64,000 nt of DNA. Source: an uncultured Acetatifactor sp. GTDB lineage: Bacteria > Bacillota > Clostridia > Lachnospirales > Lachnospiraceae. The stretch is from contig CAJUAH010000008.1 of assembly GCA_910584375.1 (NCBI GenBank), positions 97,708 to 161,707 of the forward strand, in the 5' to 3' direction. The position numbers were made by a program, and so were the translations under genes. The notes beneath the pieces were generated by a model. That model saw only the letters and a program-made list of their open reading frames with translations, made no database searches and was not told the origin of the DNA. Below, piece after piece: positions 8,773 to 15,801 of this stretch; the first letter of the stretch is position 1, and every line of letters starts with the position of its first letter.

Positions 8773-9461
8773 AGCTTGACCACCCGCAGAGATCCTCTGT
8801 ACAGTTCACTGTAAAAGAGCTCGGCGGTTCCTTCCTCCAGCAGTACGTTGATCCTGGCCGCAGCGGACAGGGTATCCTGGGGCGGGATCAGATTACCGGC
8901 GGAGTCAAAGGTCTGGTAGACCATCACGTCGTCCCATACCAGATAGGTCTCTCCCAGTTCCTCATCCACCGTGTAAATATGGATTCTGTCACCGCTGCGC
9001 AGGGTGCCGCTGACCAGCTGATACAGATCTTCGGCCCTGCATCCGGCGATCACGGGATGTTCCAAAGCCGCCCGGAAACTGCCGTTTAAGGTAAACATTG
9101 GCTGTGTGACCATGCTGCCGCCGGGGATGGTTATGGCCGCCTGGGTTCCCACCAGAGCCCGGGGATCCGTCACCGCCTGCCGGGGAATATGCCCTGTGTC
9201 CGCCTGTGTCAGACTGAAGAGAGTCTCCACGTTGTCCGCCGTGATCTCCGTTCCCTTCTCCAGCGTTTCCGCCAGTATCCAGCAGTCTTCTTTTTCATAG
9301 GCGCTCAGAGCGTTCTTCTCCACGTTGAGCAGCACGATATAAGTGACTGCCGCCGCTGTAAACGCCGCCAGGATGATACCGGGCAGGCCACCTTTATGTC
9401 TCTCCGCCGCATTTTTGTCTTCTCTGTCTTTTTTCTCTTTTCTCTTAATCATCTTCCTCAT
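8763..9461 (-). CDS. SAF-domain protein, CpaB/RcpC-like pilus assembly factor
   Basis: 232 residues. A basic N-terminus (KRKEKKDREDK) leads to one membrane anchor at about 28-46, then an extracytoplasmic SAF domain (from LAETLEKGTEITADNVETLF onward), with the typical GTQAAITIPGGSMVTQPMF part. This layout is that of CpaB/RcpC proteins of Tad systems. In Gram-negative bacteria CpaB works with the outer-membrane secretin; here there is no secretin, as expected for a Gram-positive, so it may bind peptidoglycan or stabilise the pilus base. The start overlaps the preceding gene by 17 bases; a second ATG at 9452 is equally possible. Confidence 0.8.
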   Translation of the reverse strand: MRKMIKRKEKKDREDKNAAERHKGGLPGIILAAFTAAAVTYIVLLNVEKNALSAYEKEDCWILAETLEKGTEITADNVETLFSLTQADTGHIPRQAVTDPRALVGTQAAITIPGGSMVTQPMFTLNGSFRAALEHPVIAGCRAEDLYQLVSGTLRSGDRIHIYTVDEELGETYLVWDDVMVYQTFDSAGNLIPPQDTLSAAARINVLLEEGTAELFYSELYRGSLRVVKLWE

Positions 9462-9984
9462 ACCTCACAATATCCACACTTTTTTGTTTTTCCGCGTCTA
9501 AACGCTGTCCCATAAGCCCCATGACCCGAAAACCCACACGGCTGTACACCGTGGTGTGTTCCACCAGGATGCCGTCCGGCGTCCACACGCTCCCGGGCGG
9601 GGCAGTCTCCTGTCGCAGGCAGTTCCCCTCCCCGTCGTAGGCGTCGATCCGCACCTCCCCGTCCAGCACATTGTAGACGATATATTCCCGGATCCATACC
9701 CTGCCTGTCAGCAGCTCTTCCCGGGAGCTGTACCCCTCCCCGTCCAGAGCCAGATTGCAGTGCAGCGCGTCCCGGTACACCCGAAAAGCCTCCTGCGTGT
9801 CCTCGATCCGTATCCTGTGGCTCCTGCCGTACTCCCTGACGTCAATCAGGGCGGAGGCCAGGTTGGAGGCCGCCAGAGCGTCCTCCACATAAGCCCCTGC
9901 CGTCATCAGCGTATACACTTTGAATTGGAATACGGCCACGATCAGCACCGTCAGAAACAGGAACATGGACACCACCACGTCCAC
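9445..9984 (-). CDS. TadE-like pseudopilin, start uncertain
   Basis: About 179 residues if GTG 9984 is used; GTG 9972 and ATG 9966 are alternatives, and the reading frame stays open further upstream inside the preceding gene. The N-terminus has one hydrophobic segment (SMFLFLTVLIVAVFQF) followed by a mixed domain with an acidic C-terminus. An Ala-Gly just before the hydrophobic segment could be a prepilin-peptidase site if translation starts further upstream. Proteins of this form in Tad loci are minor pilins. It sits between another short single-pass protein and the SAF protein. Confidence 0.7.
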   Translation of the reverse strand: MDVVVSMFLFLTVLIVAVFQFKVYTLMTAGAYVEDALAASNLASALIDVREYGRSHRIRIEDTQEAFRVYRDALHCNLALDGEGYSSREELLTGRVWIREYIVYNVLDGEVRIDAYDGEGNCLRQETAPPGSVWTPDGILVEHTTVYSRVGFRVMGLMGQRLDAEKQKSVDIVRYEEDD

Positions 9985-10030
9985 CTGCCCCGCCCTGGCA
10001 CGAGGGCGTGATATGTCCCCGCCTGCGCCG

Positions 10031-10441
10031 TCAATGCTTGGCCGTGGACATACGCGTCTCTTCCACCGGCACCTCGCGGACTGTAAAAACCGACCGAAAC
10101 AAATCATGTTCCTCCCCCCATATTCTTCCCCGCAGATTGCCCCGGATGCGCAGGATGACGTCGCTGCCATACTGCACGGGCTCCATGGTACTCCCGGTCA
10201 GATCCACGCTCTGCAGCCCGATGGCCTGCAGTTCCTCCAGCATCCGGTTCTTATCCGTTTCCGTCAGGCATCCCACAGACTCCATCTTCAGAATATAACG
10301 TCTGGACACCTGGCTGATCTGCCCTTTGCGCAGCAGCAGGTCGCTGCAATAGAAATAGGCTGTGGCCACCACCGCCAGCGCCAGTATGCAGATACAGACG
10401 GACAGCATATCCAGCACCGATCCCTCTCTTTTTCCTCTCAC
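10031..10441 (-). CDS. pseudopilin-like single-pass protein, DUF4320-like
   Basis: 136 residues from GTG 10441, preceded by AGGAGG that overlaps the stop of the pilin gene. A short charged leader MRGKREG is followed by SVLDMLSVCICILALAVV, the pattern of a class III (prepilin) signal with cleavage after Gly. The remaining 100 residues are soluble and basic. Size and position match DUF4320-type proteins of Firmicute Tad loci, but I cannot confirm the family without a profile search. Its stop lies shortly before the TadE-like gene, so the two minor pilins are probably made together. Confidence 0.75.
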   Translation of the reverse strand: MRGKREGSVLDMLSVCICILALAVVATAYFYCSDLLLRKGQISQVSRRYILKMESVGCLTETDKNRMLEELQAIGLQSVDLTGSTMEPVQYGSDVILRIRGNLRGRIWGEEHDLFRSVFTVREVPVEETRMSTAKH

Positions 10442-10450
10442 GGCAGCCTC

Positions 10451-10651
10451 CTAACCCAGGATCGCCGTCGCCTTCGCTGTCAGCGCGTCCACGATCGTAC
10501 CGATAAACAACTCCAGCTTGTCCTTCATCACCACGCAGAGCAGCAGGGCGATGATGCACAGTCCCACCGTTACCAGCAGGCCGTCGATGCCGCTGCTCTT
10601 GGCTGCAAAAGCTTTATATACTCTGTTTTTCATGTCATGTATTCTTCTCAT
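10451..10651 (-). CDS. Flp-like major pilin candidate
   Basis: 66 residues from ATG 10651, chosen for the AGGAGA site seven bases ahead; an upstream in-frame ATG at 10687 lacks one. A basic leader (MRRIHDMKNRVYKAFAAKSSG) of about 21 residues ends in Gly, followed by IDGLLVTVGLCIIALLLCVV, the hydrophobic polymerisation helix, and a short polar tail. This is the size and layout of Flp pilins processed by TadV. It lacks the Glu+5 of classical Flp pilins. It follows the two TadB/TadC genes, 81 bases after the second, and precedes the minor pilins. Confidence 0.78.
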   Translation of the reverse strand: MRRIHDMKNRVYKAFAAKSSGIDGLLVTVGLCIIALLLCVVMKDKLELFIGTIVDALTAKATAILG

Positions 10652-10732
10652 ATTTTTTCTCCTTTTTTTATAAGTCTGAACAGGCATTTGCCGAGCCTGT
10701 TACAATAATTGCAAAAGGCCGGTTTGCAGTTG

Positions 10733-11581
10733 TCAATAAATCAAAAACATATTGTTCCCAAACATATATTCCACGCAGGCGTACAGCACCACCGCGATGA
10801 CCGCGGAGAATATGCCCAACTGATAGAAGGTAATGCTCCGATCCAGCTTTTCCCTGCGCCGCCCCTGCAATGTCAGTTCCATATCCCGGATCTGGTCCGC
10901 GATATCCCCCAGCAGTTCCACCGCCTGTCCCGATTCCATGGCCTGCATGACGGTGATACACAGGGAGTCGATATAGCGGTTGTTAAACTGTCCCTGAAAC
11001 CGTTCCAGCGCCTCCTCCATATCCGCCTTCATCACTATGTCCCCCGACAGTGTCTGCAAAGCGTCCCGCAGCCGCGTCTGCTTTACGCTGCCGTACAGCT
11101 CCGCCAGAGCGTCGGTCACATGAACGCCCGCCCGGATCTGTATGGCCAGGGCATTGTAGACCAGATTCAGCTCCGTCAGCATATTTTCATTGTCTCTGCG
11201 GTTCATGCGCTCCAGCAGGAACCCCGGCAGGCAGGCTCCCAGCGCCGCCCCGGCCAGCCCCGCCAGAACTCCCATGGCAAAAAGCCCTGTCACCAGACCG
11301 GCCCCCGCCAGAACCATGCACAGCGTGAGGTAACTCACGGGATTGATCCAGCCCCCATAGTGGCAGGCCGCGCCGTTCACCCGCAGAAAGTTCTCCCATT
11401 TCTCATAGTCCCACCATCTTCCCTTTTTACGGCGGGCGCGCATACAGACGGTATCGTATGCCTTCAGGACCACCTCTCTCGTCCGTCCCCGGCGGGCCAG
11501 TATGATCCATTCCAGACCTGTCAGCAGCGCCGCCGTCAGTTGTATTCCCTGTAGTATCCTGTGTATCGTAATGTATTTCAT
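10733..11581 (-). CDS. TadC-like type II secretion F-domain protein
   Basis: 282 residues. Membrane segments at about 10-28, 82-118 and 250-275 bracket a cytoplasmic T2SSF domain (LNLVYNALAIQIRAGVHVTDAL and LCITVMQAMESGQ). TadC and TadB form the inner-membrane platform that couples the ATPase to pilin extraction. It follows the TadB-like gene with a 25-base gap. Assignment as TadC rather than TadB rests on order within the operon and on smaller size. Confidence 0.85.
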   Translation of the reverse strand: MKYITIHRILQGIQLTAALLTGLEWIILARRGRTREVVLKAYDTVCMRARRKKGRWWDYEKWENFLRVNGAACHYGGWINPVSYLTLCMVLAGAGLVTGLFAMGVLAGLAGAALGACLPGFLLERMNRRDNENMLTELNLVYNALAIQIRAGVHVTDALAELYGSVKQTRLRDALQTLSGDIVMKADMEEALERFQGQFNNRYIDSLCITVMQAMESGQAVELLGDIADQIRDMELTLQGRRREKLDRSITFYQLGIFSAVIAVVLYACVEYMFGNNMFLIY

Positions 11582-11606
11582 AGTTATCGGTCTCTTTCTC
11601 CTTTCG

Positions 11607-12548
11607 TCAGTCCAGCATTCTCACCTGCCGATAGAACAGCAGCAGTATCACGGCGATCACGGTCAGAGCGCCCAGTCCCGGCAGGGTGTGCAGCAATATC
11701 TCCCCCAGAGGAATACCCACCAGGGACTCCAGCGCTTTCAGGATCACCACGGTCATCGCGCCCAGGATCAGCATATTGATCCATGCCTCCCTGGCCAGGG
11801 CTTTTCGTTCCTGCCGCAGCCGGGTATATTCCCGGAGGGATCGCCTGCTCTGGGATACCAGAACGGTAAGATCCGCGCAGTAGCGCAGGCTGATCTCCAG
11901 ATTACGCGCCAGCTCCCGGAACTTGGGATGCTGGATCTTCTCCGCCATGGCCAGCAGGGCGATGCTGGTGTCTCCGGAGGTCTGGGCCTCATAATAGCAG
12001 GCGTCCAGCACCCCCCGCAGCGGCTCTCCCATATAGGGACTTACCTGTCCCAGCACTGCCGTGATCTCACCGGAGGTAATGCTGTAGTTGCCCAGAAAAT
12101 CCAGCAGTTTCATCAGGTTTTCGTCCGTGGCGTTGTAATTGCGCTCCATTCCCCGATTCAGCGCCAGCCAGACCAGCAGCCACAAGCCGCCTGCCGCCAT
12201 GAGAGCGCCCGGCCAGGCCGCCCCCAAAAGCAGCGCCAGAAAATAAACGCCCGCGCCCGCCGCCAGATTGACCGCGATCCATATCTCCGGCGTCAGAAAG
12301 GGGAAACGGCCGACGATGCCGCTGTAGAGTAAACGCTGCTCCATGCGCTGCCAAAAACCCTTTTTGCCCCGCAGCAGCTGCAGACTGCGCCTGTTGTCCT
12401 GCACCCTCTTAGCGGCCGCGGCCTCCAGGGAGTCATAAGCCCTGTGCCACAGCAGGCGCAGGATGCTGCCCTGCCGGATCCACCAAAACAGCGCCGTAAA
12501 CCCCGCCGTCAGCTCCGCCAGCAGCAGTATCTTCATAGAGTCGTTCAT
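11607..12548 (-). CDS. TadB-like type II secretion F-domain protein
   Basis: 313 residues with an N-terminal membrane segment, a hydrophobic pair at about 90-130 and two C-terminal segments (WINMLILGAMTVVILKAL, LGALTVIAVILLLFYRQ). The central soluble part LMKLLDFLGNYSITSGEITAVL is the F-domain. Its first 116 bases are shared, in another frame, with the end of the ATPase gene. ATG 12548 and ATG 12536 are both possible starts; the first is used here. Confidence 0.85.
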   Translation of the reverse strand: MNDSMKILLLAELTAGFTALFWWIRQGSILRLLWHRAYDSLEAAAAKRVQDNRRSLQLLRGKKGFWQRMEQRLLYSGIVGRFPFLTPEIWIAVNLAAGAGVYFLALLLGAAWPGALMAAGGLWLLVWLALNRGMERNYNATDENLMKLLDFLGNYSITSGEITAVLGQVSPYMGEPLRGVLDACYYEAQTSGDTSIALLAMAEKIQHPKFRELARNLEISLRYCADLTVLVSQSRRSLREYTRLRQERKALAREAWINMLILGAMTVVILKALESLVGIPLGEILLHTLPGLGALTVIAVILLLFYRQVRMLD

Positions 12549-13692
12549 ACTTCATCTCCTTGGTCTCCGGGTTCCATCCCCGGTTTGCGAACACCTGCTT
12601 TACCCGGTACTTCTCCATAAATACCAGCGTGGTAAAGCATTCCATCATCTTCATCAGTTCGTCCCTGGAATAGCGGCTGCCATACATGGCATAGTCCACC
12701 AGCTTATCCACCGCCCTGTCTGCGGCGGGAGCATGCAGGGTAGCCGCGCATAGCTGCCCCGTATATGCCGCGTTGAGCAGATACAGCGCCTCGTCCCCCT
12801 TCACCTCGCCGATGATGAAGAAATCCACGTCCATGGTCAGGCCCGCAATGCTGATATTTTTCAGATCGTAGCTGACCTGGCTCTCCCCGCTGCCCGGCAG
12901 CGAGTGCAAAAACATCATATCCGGGTGCCGCTTGGTGGTCAGCTCGTCCGCCTGCTGGGTCACCAGGATCGCCACGTCGTCCGGCAGGGTCTCCTTCAGG
13001 GCGTTCAGCAGCGTGGTCTTGCCGGAGGAATTGCCCCCGCAGATCAGTGTGGATCCGCCGCGGAAACGGCAGATCAGGAGCTGCGCCAGTTCCCGGCTGA
13101 GCATCCCTCTGCCGATCAGTTCTTCCATCTCCGGGAAATCCCGGGGCACCTTGCGGATACACAGATAAGGCTCGCTGTAGGTATTCACAAGGGGCATGGA
13201 AACCGTGAAACGCAGGATAAAATCGGGATGGCTGTCTGCGTCCGTAAAACGCTGAATGGCATTGAGATTGGAGATATTGACCTGATTTTTCGTGGCGACA
13301 TAGTCCACAAACTGTCTGTATTCCTTTTCCGACAAAAAGCCGATCCCGGCGTCCATGCGCCGTCCGCTCTTTTTTATCCGGATATTGTCGTGACTGACTA
13401 TACGGATATCCGATACTTCCGGGTCGTCGATCAGCGGCGATATCCGGGAATAGCCGAAGATATACTGCTCAAACAGGGCTGTCAGCCCGTCCGCCTCCTC
13501 CCGGGAAACCCCGTAAGTAAGCCGCGCGTATCCGGCCGCCTCCTCCAAAAAGCTCTCTCTGCTGAGCAGTCCCTTTTTCATCTGGATCAGAGAGGGCTGT
13601 TTTTTGGTGGAATAGTCGTCGATCAGCCTGTCCAGCAGCCCGGACAGATTCGCCGTCGGCCAGGATCCCGCCGCCTGTATTGTCTCTGTCAT
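12433..13692 (-). CDS. CpaF/TadA-type secretion ATPase
   Basis: 419 residues. An N-terminal helical domain is followed by the GSPE ATPase core: Walker A GGNSSGKTT (219-227), Walker B FFIIGEVKGDEAL with E296, and the histidine-box LHAP (319-322). TadA/CpaF hexamers power pilin assembly at the inner membrane. It is the first gene of the Tad operon. The last 38 residues are read through the first 116 bases of tadB in another frame and look unlike the rest (Gly, Ala, Pro rich), so an older stop may have been lost. The ribosome site is AGGAAAGGTGAG. Confidence 0.92.
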   Translation of the reverse strand: MTETIQAAGSWPTANLSGLLDRLIDDYSTKKQPSLIQMKKGLLSRESFLEEAAGYARLTYGVSREEADGLTALFEQYIFGYSRISPLIDDPEVSDIRIVSHDNIRIKKSGRRMDAGIGFLSEKEYRQFVDYVATKNQVNISNLNAIQRFTDADSHPDFILRFTVSMPLVNTYSEPYLCIRKVPRDFPEMEELIGRGMLSRELAQLLICRFRGGSTLICGGNSSGKTTLLNALKETLPDDVAILVTQQADELTTKRHPDMMFLHSLPGSGESQVSYDLKNISIAGLTMDVDFFIIGEVKGDEALYLLNAAYTGQLCAATLHAPAADRAVDKLVDYAMYGSRYSRDELMKMMECFTTLVFMEKYRVKQVFANRGWNPETKEMKYERLYEDTAAGGADGGVYGAVLVDPAGQHPAPAVAQGL

Positions 13693-13919
13693 GTAAAGAT
13701 ATTCTCACCTTTCCTTTCTGTAGATCGCTTGTTCCCCTTTCCGCGCGCTCATAGGGAAACCGGCTATACATCCATGCGTTCGTCAACGCATCCATGTACT
13801 GATCGCTGCCTCACAAGTTCTCTGTGTCATGGGTAACTTCCGAAACCGGAGATTCACCTGAAAAAAGATATACCGGGGAGAATCAGATATCCGTCCCCGT
13901 CCTATATAGGGTATTTCAT
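13693..13919 (-). other. untranslated leader of the Tad operon
   Basis: About 220 bases between the proposed promoter and the ATPase start carry no convincing gene. Several short hairpins can be drawn: CGGGGA/TCCCCG near 13875-13900, CACA/TGTG near 13812-13827 and the strong one at 13767-13798. I looked for conserved cores of GEMM-I and other c-di-GMP riboswitches and did not find them, so no riboswitch class is assigned. Confidence 0.35.
13767..13798 (-). promoter_or_regulatory. stem-loop in Tad operon leader
   Basis: TACAT-CC-ATGCGTT, loop CGTC, AACGCAT-CC-ATGTA: a seven-base stem, a CC/CC internal mismatch and a further five-base stem. It lies 75 bases before the ATPase start and has no T run on either strand, so it is not a terminator. 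A regulatory or RNA-stability role is inference. Confidence 0.5.
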
Positions 13920-13948
13920 AAGTTACTCTCTTTTCGGGGATTTGTCAA
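13920..13948 (-). promoter_or_regulatory. putative promoter of the Tad operon
   Basis: A perfect -35 TTGACA (13948-13943) is followed after 17 bases by a weak -10 TAACTT (13925-13920). The weak -10 suggests dependence on an activator or low basal expression. Confidence 0.4.
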
Positions 13949-13970
13949 TAGAAAAAAGAAAAATTTTACA

Positions 13971-14002
13971 AAAAACCGCAGTCCCCTGCAGACTGCGGTT
14001 TT
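13971..14002 (-). terminator. intrinsic terminator of the EAL gene
   Basis: Twelve-base perfect stem AAAACCGCAGTC/GACTGCGGTTTT with loop CCCTGCA; on the minus strand it is followed by a run of T. It lies 24 bases after the stop of the gene at 14027-15400. Confidence 0.85.
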
Positions 14003-14026
14003 ACATGGCCATATATTTCCCTGCCT

Positions 14027-15400
14027 TCAAAGCAGGGACACGAACTCCTGCCAGGGCATGGGTTTATAGAACAGATACCCCTGGGCCGCTTTGCAGCCGC
14101 ATTCCAGCAAAAATTTTTTCTGCTCTTCCGTCTCCACGCCCTCCACGATGATATCGGTCCCCAACTCCTGGAGCATGCGGATGGTATGGCGGATCACGAC
14201 CCGACTCTTTTCATTGGTCTCCAGATCTCTTATAAACGCCTGGTCTACCTTTACCTCGTCCATGGACTGATTTTTCAGCATGTTCATCGTGGAATATCCC
14301 GTGCCGAAATCGTCCATAGACGCTGTAAATCCCCTGCTCTGCAGGATCTCCAGCTGCCGGTACATCCCCTGTTCGTCCCACAGAAAAGCGCTCTCCGTCA
14401 ATTCCAGCGGAACATAGGACGGATCCACCTGATACCGCTGGCTGAGGCGGCACAGAGTATCGCAGAAACTTTTGTCAAAGGCATGTACCCGGGATACGTT
14501 GACGGACACGGGCACCGGCCTGCGCCCCTGGGACAGCAATTCGCTCTGCATCTTAAATACCTGCTCCCACATATAGACATCCAGGTCGATCACAAAGCCG
14601 TTTTTCTCCAACACAGGCAAAAAATCTCCCGGAGATATCACGCCGTGCTCCGGATCCACCCACCTGACCAGCGCCTCCCCGCCCACAATCTCTCCTGTGG
14701 CCATATCCACCTTGGGCTGTATGTATAACGCAAACTGACCGTTCTGCAGAGCCGTGACAATATTGTTCTCGATCTGTTTCTCCAGCATCTGCTGTCTGCG
14801 CATCTTCTCGTCAAAAAAGGCGTAACTGGCGTAAAACTTGCCCTTGATCGTGTTGAGAGCCATAGTGGCGCAATCCTTGAGGTAGCTGATGGCAGGCGGC
14901 TCTCCCTGGGAGGTGGCGATGCCGAACGCGGGCAGTACTTTGCAGTCGATGGGAAAATCATCTATCACCTTTTTGATCTGCATTACGATGTCGATCAGTT
15001 CCTGCTCTTCCTGATAGGTGGTCAGCAGGGCAAATACATCCGCCCTGGCATGGGAAGATATGGTCAGTGGCCGCTCCGTGTCCAGTTTCCTGAAAACTCC
15101 GGCAATGGCAGCCAGCAGCGCGTCCCCCGCGTCCCTCCCGCAAAATTCATTCACGGCCTTGAACTGCGCGATGTCCATGGCGATCAGCGCGTACTGCTCC
15201 GTGGGATGCTGCCGGATGATCTCTCCGCCCGTATAGAAAAAAGAGCGCAGATTCTGAAGCTGGGTCAGTGGGCTCTTATTCTTCTCCACATTATCCTCAG
15301 CCATCTTGCGCAGAGAGTACATATACAGCTCCTGTTTTCCGGCCTCCGTATTCTGTTTGGAACGGTCTATCACATCCGTCTGACGATTCTGATTTTCCAT
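14027..15400 (-). CDS. c-di-GMP phosphodiesterase (EAL) with degenerate GGDEF domain
   Basis: 457 residues. A GGDEF-fold domain (about 45-200) carries ARADVF at 118-123 where an active cyclase has GGDEF, so it is catalytically dead. The EAL domain (about 210-457) keeps the residues needed for hydrolysis: E242 of EAL, N301, E333, D363-D364 in MDDFGTGYS, K384 and E420 in EGVETEE. There is no membrane segment, so it is cytosolic. The product would lower c-di-GMP. It is a single-gene unit with an own terminator and a TATAAT box, lying just upstream of the Tad operon on the same strand. Ribosome site GAGAAGG. Confidence 0.93.
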   Translation of the reverse strand: MENQNRQTDVIDRSKQNTEAGKQELYMYSLRKMAEDNVEKNKSPLTQLQNLRSFFYTGGEIIRQHPTEQYALIAMDIAQFKAVNEFCGRDAGDALLAAIAGVFRKLDTERPLTISSHARADVFALLTTYQEEQELIDIVMQIKKVIDDFPIDCKVLPAFGIATSQGEPPAISYLKDCATMALNTIKGKFYASYAFFDEKMRRQQMLEKQIENNIVTALQNGQFALYIQPKVDMATGEIVGGEALVRWVDPEHGVISPGDFLPVLEKNGFVIDLDVYMWEQVFKMQSELLSQGRRPVPVSVNVSRVHAFDKSFCDTLCRLSQRYQVDPSYVPLELTESAFLWDEQGMYRQLEILQSRGFTASMDDFGTGYSTMNMLKNQSMDEVKVDQAFIRDLETNEKSRVVIRHTIRMLQELGTDIIVEGVETEEQKKFLLECGCKAAQGYLFYKPMPWQEFVSLL

Positions 15401-15469
15401 AATTGCCTTCTCAAAATATAAAATATACTTTTTTCTTCAAATTATCTGACACATATTGCTCTTACAAGC

Positions 15470-15498
15470 ATTATAACTTACTTTTTAGAGAAAATCCA
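15470..15498 (-). promoter_or_regulatory. possible promoter of the EAL gene
   Basis: A perfect -10 TATAAT (15475-15470) with a poor -35 TGGATT at 17 bases, in an AT-rich stretch 70 bases before the start codon. The rest of the AT-rich intergenic region 15401-15562 shows nothing else. Confidence 0.35.
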
Positions 15499-15562
15499 TG
15501 TCTTTTTATGGTTTTTTTATCTGTATTCGCACAATTTTTACAAAAAAATACAGTATAAACAG

Positions 15563-15591
15563 TTGTTTTTTTCAGTAGGACACGCTATACT
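15563..15591 (+). promoter_or_regulatory. promoter of the 36-residue membrane peptide gene
   Basis: TTGTTT (15563-15568), 17 bases, TATACT (15586-15591). The predicted RNA start near 15598 is followed at once by an imperfect hairpin (AGACTG-CC ... GG-C-CAGTCT, 15602-15630) and then the AGGAGG ribosome site. Confidence 0.55.
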
Positions 15592-15658
15592 GATAGAAAC
15601 AGACTGCCTTCGGACCGACAGGCCAGTCTGGGAACTCTATATGCAGGAGGAAACAGAT

Positions 15659-15769
15659 ATGTTCATATTGTTGGCAGGCGGGCTACTGATCATCATTATA
15701 GCCGTCATCGTTGCCGTAGTGTCTTCCGTGGTCTCCGCTGTGGCGGCAGAGACCGATACGCCAGAGTAA
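15659..15769 (+). CDS. 36-residue single-pass membrane peptide
   Basis: ATG 15659 follows AGGAGG at a seven-to-eight base distance. The peptide opens MFILLAGG, continues as one hydrophobic helix of about 25 residues rich in Ile and Val, and ends in the acidic tail ETDTPE. It has its own promoter, 5' hairpin and terminator within 240 bases, all on the plus strand between two minus-strand genes. A perfect ribosome site, a full transcription unit and a clean membrane-helix composition argue that it is a real small gene. No family can be named; type I toxin-like peptides, membrane-enzyme regulators and stress peptides are the options. Confidence 0.6.
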   Translation: MFILLAGGLLIIIIAVIVAVVSSVVSAVAAETDTPE

Positions 15770-15797
15770 AAGGGCAGATTTAACAATCTGCCCTTTT
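15768..15797. terminator. bidirectional intrinsic terminator
   Basis: AAAGGGCAGATT, loop TAAC, AATCTGCCCTTT, with T or A runs on both sides. It ends the small membrane-peptide transcript on the plus strand and the serine-hydrolase transcript on the minus strand. Confidence 0.8.
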
Positions 15798-15801
15798 TGA
15801 T

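Noticed and set aside
13693..13948. A c-di-GMP riboswitch
   Set aside because: The conserved GEMM-I core (GGCAAACC and GACGCAAAGCC) and a class II pattern are absent by eye. Only generic hairpins remain.
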